64,000 nucleotides of DNA from Nitzschia sp. DOCU1 (GCA_951394045.1 OX595993.1:2418001-2482000), one strand, 5' to 3'; positions 43,142 to 54,627 are shown, counted from the first letter of the stretch. A program made the numbers and translations. The notes: generated from the sequence alone by a model not told the origin.

Positions 43142-43996
43142 TCAAGGGCGCAAACAACCCGTCCCTGGTTTTGGACTGATATCCGCTGGTCTTGGTGCAG
43201 CAGGTTTGTCTTCCAGTATGTTCGTGCCGGAGAGCGAGGCAAAGAGACCTCTTGTCGAAGGGGGCTCGCGAGGACGAGTAGCCTGGGTTCGCGTACTTGT
43301 CGGCAACTCATCGCTGTCGTCTTGGACCGTACACTTTTTGTCTACCAATGAATCTCTATGAACCAATAGGGCGGCGAACAATCCATCAGGGGCGGCTCCT
43401 GCTTTGCCTGGAGCGCCCGATCCTTCTTCCTTTTCAACCGCGAGGGATGAAAATAATCCACCTTGAGCCGACGTCACTTGCGCAGATGGCAAAACATAGT
43501 TTTGGTCTTGGTCGTGGTCTTGGCCTCGTTTCTTCCCGATTGGGCCTGTAGCCTGACCGCCCAATGGTCGCGTCCAATTTAGAAGTCGCTTCAAAGTCAT
43601 ACAGACTTTCGTGCACCAAAAATCAAAGTGCGATTTTCCGTCCGGCCAGTTCCGGCTGCAGACGAGCTCGTACGCCTCATCCATGGAGGAGCATCGAGAG
43701 GCGTCCAATCCGAAGATTCTCACAACCTCGCCATTGAACGGAGCAGGTTCAGCCCGATTCGGATAGTCCGAGAACGAATATTCGAAAATGGTTGCAGGTT
43801 GAAGCTTCCTCTTTACATCAAACACGTTGACGGGTATACCGATAAAAGGCAAGTCAACTGTGAACTCAGTAACCTTCCGTGGCTCAGAATCAAGTCCAAC
43901 CGTGCCTCCTATTCGATGCACGCTTAAGCCCACCCCGGTACTGATGAATAAACCGATGCTCATCTTTCCCCGCCACCTTGCCGCTCGTTGCCGCAC
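43142..43996 (-). CDS. Hypothetical protein with GLFSSL-type repeats, unit B (open, 284 residues)
   Basis: The longest version of the frame broken in A: an N-terminal part with DLPFIGIPVNVFDVKRKLQP and a C-terminal low-complexity part with GLFSSL, GLFAAL and GLFASL. It is uninterrupted for 284 residues. No family recognised. The ATG at 43996 overlaps the TspO-like frame, so the true N-terminus may be lost and coding status is uncertain. Confidence 0.35.
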   Translation of the reverse strand: MRQRAARWRGKMSIGLFISTGVGLSVHRIGGTVGLDSEPRKVTEFTVDLPFIGIPVNVFDVKRKLQPATIFEYSFSDYPNRAEPAPFNGEVVRIFGLDASRCSSMDEAYELVCSRNWPDGKSHFDFWCTKVCMTLKRLLNWTRPLGGQATGPIGKKRGQDHDQDQNYVLPSAQVTSAQGGLFSSLAVEKEEGSGAPGKAGAAPDGLFAALLVHRDSLVDKKCTVQDDSDELPTSTRTQATRPREPPSTRGLFASLSGTNILEDKPAAPRPADISPKPGTGCLRP

Positions 43997-44585
43997 AAAG
44001 AGCCGCTCCGGCTAGACTGAGCGTTTGTTGGAGTTGCGCACCATACACGCCCACTGTCTTTGGATCTTCCTTACGAGTTTCCTCGATGCGGTGCCCTAAT
44101 CCCGAAGCCACTGCCGACAAGGCCCAGGCAATGACACTTCCATAGATGGGTGCACGGCGCAAGACGGTCGTGGTGACGCCCAAGATTGTTGCCGCTACAA
44201 CGGACACATGACCCATCCAAGCGACTGATTTCGCGGAAACGTCATCATCCAAGGCATACATGCCATTCAAATTGACCAAGGACGCGGCTGTCGTCCATCC
44301 AAAATGAAGTGTCAAGGGCAAGAAATTCATCCAATAGTCCTTGTTAGAAATGGTATCAGACGCCGAAGTAAATGCGTCATGGCAAAGTGAAAGCGAAATT
44401 GCAATTCCTGTCAAGTTGAGAGCCGAGATGTACTTGAAATAGCCTTGATTGTACTTTGGTCGAAAGGATGCGGTCCAGAGGGATTGAAAGCATTGTGCCA
44501 TGACATAGGGTCCCGTCACTTTGCGAATGATTGGAGCCAATCCATCTTGTTCGGACAATCGAAGTTGCGATCCCACCATGAGCAA
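43890..44585 (-). pseudogene. TspO/MBR-like membrane protein, unit B
   Basis: Copy of 25151-25846, 231 residues with four or five substitutions (for example Gln to His near GLGHRIEETRK). Same uncertain ends. Confidence 0.5.
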
Positions 44586-45116
44586 TTGTCCAAGTGGAAA
44601 GGGAGGTATCGTTTTCCCTCTTCAGATTGTGGGCGACGCAGGTCCCGATGAGCTGTCCTTGGACGCCAACTTCGAATGGAGAGATGTATTGTTGACAACG
44701 CTGGCATGGCTAGTAAGGTGCGAAACCTGGCGATAATCAGTCGTGGGCGCCTGCAACAGTTCGGTGATGCTAGCCAATGCGGTCGTCAAGAGATTGGGCG
44801 ACGAATCAACAGCTGCTAAACTCGTTCGGCCCCTACGTTTCACCGTCCCGGCGTCTTTTCGTCCTTCTTGCCTGTCCTAGTCGATTATTCGACGATGCCA
44901 TGTCGACGGCAGTGATACGATCGCCGCGGTTTGCTGCTGGCAAGGCAATGGATTTGTCTAAATAGGTTCTAGGACGTTCACGCCGAAACTTGGGCGCAGA
45001 CAGCGATGAACGATCGATTTCACCCTTTTGGTTCTTCGCAGACGGCGAGGCACCGTGTCGTAAGTCTTTCTTCTGTTTCTTGAGACAAACTAGGGTACGT
45101 CGAACTCGTCTTCAAT

Positions 45117-45446
45117 CTATCGAGGCCTGCCAGGTTTCTTCTTGAGAAAAATGAGGGATGCGTCCAACGCGTCGTCTACCATCTCAATCTTCCACCTCAA
45201 TCTTTCGAAGCCGGCCACGTTTTCTGTGGCTGCTCTCCAAATGCAACTGCTTGGTGTGGGGAATGGCATCCAGAAACGAATCACTCTTTCGCTTGCGGCG
45301 GCCAATATCATGAATTTAATCCGCTTGCTCTGAGAATGTTCCGCCGTATTTTCACTGCTTTGATGATGATTGCCATCTCCAGCGTTTGCTGACATATCCT
45401 TGGTTTCATCAGCTTGGATAAACTCCAGCAGCTGGTCAGGCTCCAA
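45117..45446 (-). pseudogene. Second AT-hook fragment, unit B
   Basis: Copy of 26379-26708 ending KKKPGRPR; the AT-hook core is intact. Confidence 0.48.
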
Positions 45447-45748
45447 GTCCTCTTTATCGCTATCCCTCGACGGTATAGTATGGGCTCTCCTCGGTCGGCA
45501 ATCAGATGACTTGTAAAAGGTGGTTCCAAGCTTAAGGAAGTAGCATCGTCGTTTTGTTGGGCGGGATTCGACAAAAGCTTAATGGGATCAGAAGAATGAA
45601 CTCGCGAACTACCTCGATTTCTGTCCGCTCGCAAGGGAGGGGCAAGCAAAGCTCAGCATCTGTAAATGGCGGCAAATTCAAACTCGTAGCAACTTGCCGT
45701 CGGGGCTGAGACGGCGACCACCTTCCAAAACCAAGCAGTTGAGAGGAG

Positions 45749-46680
45749 CTACTTCGAGCGGGGCGTTGCAATAGTGTCTGGGTCAAGAGTCGGCGCAGAA
45801 GGTTGTAGTCCTAGAAGAAACTTTTCGTGCTTGCAGCTTCCAGAGCAAATCCAAAAGGTTGTAGTCATATAAAGATCAGAAATGTTGGAGAACACCTCAT
45901 AGACATCCTGGGCAATGGGTGGGAGCAGTTTCAGTAATGGCATAAGTTTCGAAAGTCACCCGACGATATCGCCAATGAAGCAGGCGGGAATGGCAGGAGA
46001 TACCACTGGAGACGCGCCGAGGTGGGACTCGAATTGGGTTGATACGCTGCTATCAATTGCGGGAAGTTGATCGACGAGTTTTCATCCAGAGCAATCTTTT
46101 TGCCACGGCAAATGAAGAAGCGGTTGAACCAGCTTCGGATTACCTTCTTCGTAGAGCGGTTCTCCATGGCGACCAATTCGGTCACGATTTTCTACAGGAT
46201 ACCGACACAGTGATCAGGAATAATGTCGAATTGGATCGTGACGAAAGCAATGGTGATCTTACCTTCCTGATGTACTCCACGGCATTTTCTTTGTCCGACA
46301 AGGGCTCCTTCTTGGGCAGGGTAACAAAAGGCCAGTCCTCGCGGTATGCACGCAAGTGCTTCTTTTGAATGTCGTCGAAAAGCTTTTCACGCCGCATAAT
46401 CCCATCGTTGGTGAGTTGCTCCGATGCATCCACCAGAAACCCGCTTCGTAGAGAAAGAATTTGCTCCATCAATCCCAATACGTCCGCCAGTCCGATCAAA
46501 TCTTGGTGCCGCGCTGAGTCGTCTTGTAGCCCTTTGTCCGACGTTTGAAATAACTTTTTCTTGTCTGAAAACTTCAGATAATCTTCCAAACACTCTTGCA
46601 GGACCTTGACGCAAGTATTCCAGATCGAGGCTCGCTGAATAAAGAAACGAACATTCGTCAGCTGCCAACAGAGCTTGTGG
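45749..46680 (-). pseudogene. Syndetin/VPS50-like helical fragment, unit B
   Basis: Copy of 26985-27960. About 94 nt present in A are missing near 46635, which fuses NVRFFI directly to RASIWNTCVKVLQE in one frame; A has the frame EVEVRRASIW, so B is probably deleted. About 20 nt (ATTTTCATCCAGAGCAATC region, near 46085) and about 20 nt near 45670 are present in B but not A. Confidence 0.3.
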
Positions 46681-46716
46681 TAAATCGCCGGTAAGAGATT
46701 CCTCGATGACTCAAAA

Positions 46717-47799
46717 TCAAAGCATAGTCTCCAACTTTCGTATCCAAACGCGCCTCTTTGGCAGATCCATGTAGGTTATCGTGCTTAGAGCCAACATCAC
46801 CTTGTCATACTTGGAATCGTCTTGGTTCATAGCTGAGTCGGTCGGATTCAGCAACACCACACCAAAGGACTTTTGAGCTTGCATCATGAGTGCTGTGTGG
46901 ATGCTCGTACAAAACGCCTTGGAGATTTCGTTGTTGTCTTGTCGTTCTATCAGCAAGAGGGCTTGCACCAAACTCTATTCCGAAGTTCGGAAAGACACTC
47001 CGGTCGAGAGGTGGCGGGTATTACAAGACACCCCCGGAGTTCATCGACTACATCCATTTTGCTTGCCTCGTCGCCATCTTCATCTTGCTCATCCTGGTCC
47101 CCATTAGCATTCGACTCGACATTTTCGTCGTCGTCATCCCCATCACCTTCTTTGTCTTTACCCGGAGAGTCTTCGTTGGATGCAGCATCGTCTTCGTCCT
47201 CTTCGTCGTCTCCATCGCGTTTGCGTTTGGCAGACTTTTCCTTTCCGGTTTGACGACGAGCTTTGACGGATGGATTGGACAGGGCAGAACCATGAGATGC
47301 CGTTTCCAATTCTTCTACTCGACAAATACGGCAAAGACTACGACTTGGGTCAATGACTTTCTTTGGCTTGCGTTTGGAATCGCCGTCCTCATTCGTCCCC
47401 TTCAAAGTCATCACCATCCGGATGGCAGGAAGGAAAATGAATCCATCCGTCACGCGATTCACACTTCTGCAAATCAAGTCTCTTTTCGTTACAATCAAGA
47501 TAAACGCTCTCGATCTTGGCAGGATGTTTGGTCTCTTCTTCGGTTTCTTCTGTTGCGTCCACTTGATCTGTGCCTGCCCTTTTTGTTGACGATTTTTTCT
47601 TGCACGACGCTGGATTGGTAGCAGTTGTGTACAACCGCCGCTTAAGGAGTTCTTGCCTTTGATGAAAACCATCCTGGACAATACCAGGGATCGTCATTTT
47701 TTCAAGCGAGTCTCGACTTGATCCCTTGGGGACAAAATCGCAATGATGGACATGTGGACACCCATCACAACAGACAAACCACCACAAACTTCTTGGCAA
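46717..47799 (-). pseudogene. Acidic nuclear-type hypothetical protein, unit B
   Basis: Copy of 28028-29231 with about 140 nt missing near 46970 (the segment containing SMIGGGLDSKEYQLL in A), which splits the 361-residue frame into 84- and 243-residue frames. Confidence 0.35.
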
Positions 47800-48040
47800 T
47801 AAAATGTATCCCCATCATGACCCAATCAACGGCAAAGAGGAAGGAACGAGGGCTGGATCTGGGGTGTCTTCCTTTGTTACACTTTTGGATCGATGACGAG
47901 AAGGAATACTTGCAAGCGAGGGAGTCGATGGGGGCAAGGGTTCCAACAATTTGCCGCCCAATTAAATTGTGACTTGCATCGTCGATGGTTTTGGTCTTCA
48001 CTCTTGCCGCTCTTGGCGTCTCCTCATTCCACCGTAGTCG

Positions 48041-48331
48041 CTAGAGTAGCCTTTTTAGCGGCAATGCTACTAGAAGTCGACCTTGGAGATGCTCGGGGAG
48101 ATCGGAGAGCACGTTCCGAAGCGAAAGGCGCTGGAGTGGGGACAGGTGATGAGGCACGTTCCTTGCCGCTGCTTCGGCGGTGGGTGAAATGGCAATGACA
48201 TAAGGATCTGACTCCACTCGACCAGGAGTGGACCTATATAAGTTGACAATCCTCTCCCTCGTCGCTAGCTTGGCAATACGTTTCAAATCCATCCTATCCT
48301 CGTCGGGATTAGATCTTGTGTGACTGCAGCC
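48041..48331 (-). other. End of unit B with small frame and TATA-like motif
   Basis: Copy of 29477-29767, with CTATATAAG near 48234. No function assigned. Confidence 0.25.
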
Positions 48332-49486
48332 CCGCATAGAGAGCCGTTGTCCGCACCGTACGGGGCCGCAGATTCTACCAATCCGTGTCAGCAAAAGGCA
48401 GCGGGCAAGGCATTTGCTCTTTCATTTACAGGTGCTCGGCATCTCGAATGAAATGTCGGCAGGTTGAAAATAGGGATTCATTCTTGGAGCTGGTCGGTAC
48501 CGGTGTTTTGCTCGACATACTGGATGACATCTTGGAATTGCTCGGCGCCGAGGACTTGCGCGAGGCATACTGGATGGTTCCGACATAGTTGCTCAAGGAC
48601 CGTTTCCCTTTTCTGGAATCAACACGAACAGGAGCCTTTCAGTCTGTCTTGTCTGCATCCATAATCCAAGCCGGATCTGTCGTCGTCTTTTCCTTCCAGG
48701 TACCCACTAGTGCCCACTAGTGCATAGTAGAGCATTGTCGCTGCTATGGCCTCTGCCGCCTTTTGCCTGCACGACAAAAAATGTCCGAGCCACGGGGAGA
48801 TGATAGTAGTTCCACCATTTTAAAAGTCAAAGTACTCCAAGATGCAAAGATTTCATCCACTCCATAAAATAAACATAAATGAACGACAAGATCGAGCGAC
48901 GCTAACGGATCTGGGAGATTCTGCATGCTAATCTCGAAGCAGCCGGAATTGGCGGGAGAGATAGAAGACGAGTCCTTTCCCCAAACCGCCATTTGATGGT
49001 CATTTCATTTCATGATCCAAAGAGAGCGGTAATGAAAAACTGTCGGACGGATATCATTTCATTGTTTCGAAGATCCAAAGTGGTCTGACGTGCGTGCGAT
49101 CGTCGAATGACTGAAGGTGGTAGAAAGCTTCATAGGTTCCTACACCACCTATTAGCATATGAATCTATATTAGTGACGTAGTGAGATGGAAACGCGCGGA
49201 TCCAACGCGCGCTACACAAAGATTCCTTCGACACGATGAGCCTTTTGCTATCTATTGCACAACTTTTGTTGACTTCTCTCTCGATGAGGCAGCAGCAACA
49301 ACAACATGGCTGTCAATAGTACCAATGTAGGCGGGGCTGCGACTTTGGATCTATGATACAAGGTGGCGTCAAGTCGGTATTTGGATTTCGAAGAGTCAAA
49401 AGGTCATGATTGCGCACTGACTGCACATGTGCAAGTCGATTTGATCAAAGGGAAAGATCCAGCTCGAGAGATCAAGCCGCGAAACC

Positions 49487-49720
49487 ATGGCGTCGTTACG
49501 ATTTGTTGCTTTGGACTATACTATCTATTGTTGATCAAACGCTCCAAGAACTGGAATCGGATCAAGACTTTCAGGCGACGAGACGGCAGTTTCAGACAGT
49601 AAGTTGGGCTCGAGAGAATGACTAAAGAAGAACGGACCAAACGGCGACGTGCAAAAGACGAATTTGAGAATTCTTTCCCAACGTTTGCAATCTCGTTCGG
49701 ATAGCAAGGGAAATCCAGCT
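49487..49720 (+). pseudogene. GAF-like protein 5' remnant, unit C
   Basis: Corresponds to exon 1, the intron and the first codons of exon 2 of the unit A copy, then passes into the ArsS-like fragment. The coiled-coil and GAF-like parts are absent from unit C; the gene resumes near 54630. Confidence 0.6.
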
Positions 49721-49822
49721 TGATTTTCAACTTATGGATCGATGCAACTTAGCGACCAATGCAACCTTACAGTTTTGCAGGAACTCGGCAAAGAAGATCT
49801 TGGCAGGTTTCTCAGAGAAAAC
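49721..49822 (+). pseudogene. ArsS-like fragment, unit C, left half
   Basis: Carries CNLTVLQELGKEDLGRFLRE as in unit B up to GAGAAAAC, where it is interrupted by 4,392 nt of unrelated coding sequence. The right half resumes at 54215. Confidence 0.55.
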
Positions 49823-52800
49823 GTTGTTGCATGCTCTGCTCGTCCAAATAGCAAATGGTGCCGGTGTGGAATCTGACGACAGCGCCGCCCGAGCGGTGCA
49901 TCAACAACCACCCCATCTTCGCCATCGGCTTGAGAGTCCTACTGTCGTCCACGGCGAAGAAAACGTAGGAAAACTTGCGGAAGTACTATCGGCTTCTTCA
50001 ATGTCATCGGCGGTTTCAACGATCGCTTGCACACAAGACGAAACTCGTCCTTTTGATAAAACCTTTCTAGTCACGAAGGTCAAGAAGGCCTCGGAGGACG
50101 GGCCGAAAGAAGAAATCGAATCCATGTTCTTGCCGATGTTCTCGAAGAAAGAATACAACGATGAAGACGCCGACGCAAAGTCGTATATGGACGAAACCGA
50201 GAGCGAGGATTGCAGGCGCGTTATTCATCACGCCTCGGAGCCACTAGTCCGAAACGAGGAAGTTTTCGTTCGTGTCACTGGATATTCTTGCGGAGACTGC
50301 ACCGGCAGCGCAAGATTGCTATCGGATTTTGTGCAAAAAGAGCTTCAAAGGGCACTAAACGACGATGAAAGCCTAAAGGTGGTTGTGGTGACTGATTTTG
50401 AAGAGCCCCCCATGTTGTCAGACTCTCCGGAAGCAGAAGAAACGAAGATCATCGAGCAGGGAGGGACTCCAAGTTTAGAGGACGAGAAGCGGTCTCTCCA
50501 AGAAGGCTGCGCCCAGCGGGTACCGGAATCTCAATTCGAAAGCATCGTTTGGGCGATCGTTGATACAGGTGGCATGAATTTGACCCAGGAGCAAATGGAT
50601 GCGATCGGGGACGCCTTTCGCTCTTCCCATAAGGAGGTAACCGCCCCAGTCGAAGGAAATCCTGCCTTTTGCGATCCCTATTTTCGCGAAATCCTCAACA
50701 TTACTATCGCTACGGACGAAATACTGGCTCTGGACTCGAACTATAAACGAGTTCAACTCCGAGCTCGCGGAATCTGTCAGGCGTGCCAAAGTCAGGATGT
50801 GTTGTTTCAAGCCTCTCCTGATGCTTTGATCCAAGTCCCAACATCGTTCAATTATTCTGGGGGAGGCGGCTGTACGTGTGAAACAAACGTTACTCAACGT
50901 TTGGTATCTACGGATGAGCTCTTTGAATCGTTCTCCACAAGGCTGTCGGGGGCTACGGGTTCTGTGGCTTTAGTGTCGATCCATCCGGCAGTCACAACCA
51001 CTTGTGGCTTGCATCAAGTCCCGTTTACGTTTCGAAGCATCGTTGAGTTCAACCAAACGTGTGCTTCGTCGGGCCTATCCCCGAACGACGCGCAAAACAT
51101 TGGAATAGCATACGTGACGTCTTACAATCAGTTGGCTTCCCGGAACTATTGTGATCCGTACTTTCGGGTTCTCGAAAACGCGACAATTGTTCGAGAGGGA
51201 GTCACCACCGCAGGAGGTAAACTTGGCGTGGAGGTGGAGGTGACAGGAATGCTTCGCTGTACCGATCCTGATTGCACTGTGGATGAGATTGGGCTATTTG
51301 ATTTGCCGTCCGGAACCCTTTTGGTTGACCAAACACGAAACAGGCAGCGACGAGGACGCAACCTCCAAGAACAAGACGTGTGCAGCTGCTCGGCTGATGC
51401 AACTGTGGATCGAGGAATTTTGGAAAGCGAGTTCCTCGCTGAGTTTGAGGTGCAGGTCGCAGCGATAGCTGCTACTTTGGATTGTCCCGATGTCAGCGTC
51501 GTGGGTGACTGTGCGTTTGGAAGCTTGTTTGATTCAGTGCTTGAAGTTACCTTTGCGGATCCAATGGCTGCTCAAGAAAACTCGGAAATCATTGGGCCGG
51601 CCGCATTGGATGCTCTCAATTCGGTTTTCTCGCCTGACGATCCGTCGATTTGTAACAAGAACTTTCAAGTCTTTGAAGGAGTTCAGGTTGCATTTATGGA
51701 TTCTATGCGACGACGACTTAACGAGGATGTCTCGAGTGCCCGATTCGTGGCACGAAGCCTTCAAGACGATACCGCATTGTTGACTTCATTACAGCCATCG
51801 TCGAGTCCGACCTCCCTTTTTGGTTCGACACCGTCGAACAGCACCATGAACAGCACTGCCAGTTCGACTGTAGGGCTTTTGGTTGTTTCGGGCGCATGCG
51901 CTGGCTGCAGCAATGAGCTCTTTCCTTCCGATCAGGTTTCGAATAGCCGATCGTTGGAACATCTTCGAGGCTTGGTCGGGCAAAGAACGGGTTCTCGGCA
52001 TCGACAAGCCGGTAGTATTGTCGCAACCTCAAATTGCTTTTGTGGGTTGAACGCGACCGTCGTTGACAGGGTCCCAACTATTTCGGATTTTCAGGCTAAA
52101 TTGCAAGAGCGACTCCCGCAGGTTGAGATTACGGGAATAACTCAGGTCGACTACGATGCTTTGGTTTTCACCTATCCATGTACAGAAAATGTTACATGGT
52201 TCGGCAAGAACGTCAGTCTTGAGATCCAATACACTTGCGGGACCTCAAACGCCCCAGAACTCTCCAACGAGGTGAAGGCTTCGATTGCGGATACATTCAA
52301 ACAGACCTACAACTCTTTGAAAGCCTATTTGTGTGATCCATTCAACATCCGAGTTGATTCTGCTCGCGTGATCGAAGTCGGCAATTTTCGGAACGGCACT
52401 TCTAGTCTTCCCCTCCAACTTTCTTTGACTGTCCTATGCAACGGGTGCGATGTCAGCTCGACTAACCTCTACGGGTTTCCCTCCGACGATGGCTCGCCGT
52501 ACGCACCGACAACAACGTCTCGGCGAGATCTTTTGTCTCTTGACGAAAAGCTTCAATATGTACCACCGGGAACCCGCCGGGCACAAGAGGGAACGTGCAC
52601 TTGTAGTGCTCTCCTTCCAAGAAGGGCTCCACTCGAGGCCGAGGTGACGGCAGCCATGAGTCCAGCGTTGCAAGGCTTGGGATTACCATGCATCGGAAAT
52701 ACCACGGAATGCCAGTTCGGCTCTGGATTCGGTGCGAACATTCTCTTTGAGATTCAGCTAGGTGCGACACTTGATCAGGAAGCATCGGGAGTAATTCTAC

Positions 52801-54290
52801 TTGAAGCCTTTACCACGGTCTTGACAGGCGCTCTCAATTGCGATAATCCATACCAATGCAACCAGGTTGCCGGTTATTTGACAGATGCGGATTTCTCGCT
52901 GGACTTTGTGTACAACAGCATGGGACAGGGATCCTCCGACGCGACTGCGGGTTCTGCAACGAGAAGAGATCTGCAATTCTTCGATGGGATTGTCGATGCC
53001 AACTCGACCTTCAACGTTTCCGACGCTCCGTCAGCTTCGCCTACGATTGATTCTTCGCTTATTCTGTTGTCTTCATCAGGTGTTTGCAACGGTTGCCCGA
53101 GCGATTTGCTTAATGGAAACCAAGTAAGTGCCCGACGAGCTTTGGAAACTCTTGGGGACCTCAACGACGGTCAAATCACGGATGCCTACGAATACCGTTT
53201 CTTGCAAGATGGTGACAGCACTTCAGCCGCCGAAGATTCTTCAACCTGCAGCAACAATACAAGTGGGGAGAGCCGCCCCGAGTCGGATTGCTACTGTCCA
53301 CTATCGTCTGTGGTAATAGCATCATCTTCTTTTGTGTTTGACCGAGCCGCGTTCGTTCAAGACATTATAGATACGGCGCGGCAGCTGGGCGGGGATTTCA
53401 CCGTCATCGGGAGTCAAATTATGACTCAAATTGAATGCTCGGCCGAAAGTACTTTCACTACGTCCATCACATTCGAATTTTCAGCTTTTCAATGGATCAT
53501 TTACAACATGAATGATGTTCAAGTGGTTGGCAATCAGATAGCCCAGGCGTACAACAATTTGGTCCCGAAACATTGCGATCCGTCCTTTCGGAATTTCGTC
53601 ACCTTGACCTATGTTCCGGGGACTCTTGAATTGATATCCAACGACGGGTCCGCAAGACACGGACGCGATCTGCAAATTGGATGTTACAACTACATTGCTA
53701 CATTCCGAGTGGATGGCCTGTGTCGTGGTTGTCAAGATCTGGGGAGCCCGATTCCATTGTTCGGCGTTAGCAGTTCGCGGAAATTGAGCGCTCGTCCAGA
53801 ACGAGGCTGGGACATTTCCCCTAAAGGTCGAAATTCTCGCCACCTTCAAGAAAGTCCCTCATGCATTTGCGATGAGATTGCCAGTCAGAATCCAGATGCT
53901 CCCAGTCGCGCAGATATCCAGAATGAAATATCGTCTGTCAACTGGCCCGCCCTTGGCCAAGGCACGATTTGCGGTCTGCCAGTTGATCCTGTTGTCGATT
54001 GTCCTCGAACGGCCACAGAAATGCCAATTTCCGAGACTGTGCCCATTTCTTTATGGGTCAGCCGCAACGATGGAGGTTGCTTGACTCAGGCGGATTTGAC
54101 TTTGTTGGCCGACGACTTGGTTCAAGAATATAACGCCATCAAGGGAGATGGTCGCTACTTTCCTTGCCAGCCCGAATATATTCAACTCTCAGCAGTGACC
54201 TTTGATCCTGCTTCTAGAGTATTTAGGAAAATCGGGATCCGTCGCTCCGATTGGATCGAGTCTACAATACAATCCGCTGGATGCCTTTAG
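49734..54290 (+). CDS. Cys-rich repeat ORF, probable fragment of a large secreted/surface protein
   Basis: One uninterrupted frame of 1518 residues. The first ~30 residues and the last ~24 come from the flanking ArsS-like sequence, so the native protein start and end are missing; the foreign part is 49823-54214. It consists of about five diverged repeats of roughly 220-270 residues. Each has a CDP(Y/F)FR-type segment after a helix ending YN.L, a C-x-x-C pair (GICQACQS, GACAGCSN, LCNGCDVS, GVCNGCPS, LCRGCQDL), an RR.L/R.LQ basic step, and a C-x-C pair (CTCET, CSCSA, CFCGL, CTCSA, CYCPL, CICDE). Many NxS/T sites and the Cys pairs suggest an extracellular protein. The repeat may be SEA-like in layout (weak inference). 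No signal peptide or membrane helix remains. No stop codons in 4.4 kb, unlike the decayed surroundings, point to a recent insertion. Family not recognised. Confidence 0.7.
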   Translation: MDRCNLATNATLQFCRNSAKKILAGFSEKTLLHALLVQIANGAGVESDDSAARAVHQQPPHLRHRLESPTVVHGEENVGKLAEVLSASSMSSAVSTIACTQDETRPFDKTFLVTKVKKASEDGPKEEIESMFLPMFSKKEYNDEDADAKSYMDETESEDCRRVIHHASEPLVRNEEVFVRVTGYSCGDCTGSARLLSDFVQKELQRALNDDESLKVVVVTDFEEPPMLSDSPEAEETKIIEQGGTPSLEDEKRSLQEGCAQRVPESQFESIVWAIVDTGGMNLTQEQMDAIGDAFRSSHKEVTAPVEGNPAFCDPYFREILNITIATDEILALDSNYKRVQLRARGICQACQSQDVLFQASPDALIQVPTSFNYSGGGGCTCETNVTQRLVSTDELFESFSTRLSGATGSVALVSIHPAVTTTCGLHQVPFTFRSIVEFNQTCASSGLSPNDAQNIGIAYVTSYNQLASRNYCDPYFRVLENATIVREGVTTAGGKLGVEVEVTGMLRCTDPDCTVDEIGLFDLPSGTLLVDQTRNRQRRGRNLQEQDVCSCSADATVDRGILESEFLAEFEVQVAAIAATLDCPDVSVVGDCAFGSLFDSVLEVTFADPMAAQENSEIIGPAALDALNSVFSPDDPSICNKNFQVFEGVQVAFMDSMRRRLNEDVSSARFVARSLQDDTALLTSLQPSSSPTSLFGSTPSNSTMNSTASSTVGLLVVSGACAGCSNELFPSDQVSNSRSLEHLRGLVGQRTGSRHRQAGSIVATSNCFCGLNATVVDRVPTISDFQAKLQERLPQVEITGITQVDYDALVFTYPCTENVTWFGKNVSLEIQYTCGTSNAPELSNEVKASIADTFKQTYNSLKAYLCDPFNIRVDSARVIEVGNFRNGTSSLPLQLSLTVLCNGCDVSSTNLYGFPSDDGSPYAPTTTSRRDLLSLDEKLQYVPPGTRRAQEGTCTCSALLPRRAPLEAEVTAAMSPALQGLGLPCIGNTTECQFGSGFGANILFEIQLGATLDQEASGVILLEAFTTVLTGALNCDNPYQCNQVAGYLTDADFSLDFVYNSMGQGSSDATAGSATRRDLQFFDGIVDANSTFNVSDAPSASPTIDSSLILLSSSGVCNGCPSDLLNGNQVSARRALETLGDLNDGQITDAYEYRFLQDGDSTSAAEDSSTCSNNTSGESRPESDCYCPLSSVVIASSSFVFDRAAFVQDIIDTARQLGGDFTVIGSQIMTQIECSAESTFTTSITFEFSAFQWIIYNMNDVQVVGNQIAQAYNNLVPKHCDPSFRNFVTLTYVPGTLELISNDGSARHGRDLQIGCYNYIATFRVDGLCRGCQDLGSPIPLFGVSSSRKLSARPERGWDISPKGRNSRHLQESPSCICDEIASQNPDAPSRADIQNEISSVNWPALGQGTICGLPVDPVVDCPRTATEMPISETVPISLWVSRNDGGCLTQADLTLLADDLVQEYNAIKGDGRYFPCQPEYIQLSAVTFDPASRVFRKIGIRRSDWIESTIQSAGCL

Positions 54291-54622
54291 GCCGAAACCC
54301 CAATCCAAGCTCCAAGAGCACTACAAGATTCGACTAGCCGACAACTTTGGAATCTTATTCAACAGCCTATTCACAAGCGATTCGCAGACTTTCTGGACCG
54401 TCGAAGGGAACTCGAAGAGTACATGAACCTGCTAGTGCGGAATTTCAACAAAGATACGGTCGAGAATCTCATGTGTTTTGGATACTGTAAGCGGCGGATC
54501 TCGTTTGCTAGTCAAGGAAAACATGGGCTGGAATCATTCACACTATCGACGATTTTCACACAGATCTACGACTGCGGCTGGAACCAACAGCTTGGAATGG
54601 GGCTTGTTTTTACCGGTGGTCG
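54215..54622 (+). pseudogene. ArsS-like fragment, unit C, right half
   Basis: Resumes at TAGAGTATTTAGG, matching unit B from 31271, with LQYNPLDAFRPKPQ, FGILFNSLFT, RRRELEEYMNLLVRNFNKDT and IYDCGWNQQLGMGL in shifting frames. It ends at TTACCGGTGGTCGA, where unit C jumps to the 3' part of the GAF-like gene. Confidence 0.58.
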
Positions 54623-54627
54623 ATCAA

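Larger units (their letters stand above)
29768..48331 (+). repeat. Tandem macrosatellite unit B
   Basis: Second copy, 18,564 nt, collinear with unit A. It differs by replacement of part of the GAF-like gene with an ArsS-like fragment (about 31163-31835), a local replacement at about 39250-39330, a partial duplication of the kinase piece (about 41000-41500), and deletions relative to A of about 94 nt near 46635 and about 140 nt near 46970. Confidence 0.93.

Noticed and set aside
49823..54214. Cys-rich ORF as a toxin or as a transposon protein
   Set aside because: Size, repeated ~250-residue layout and glycosylation sites fit a surface protein better; no transposase, integrase or reverse transcriptase motif is present.
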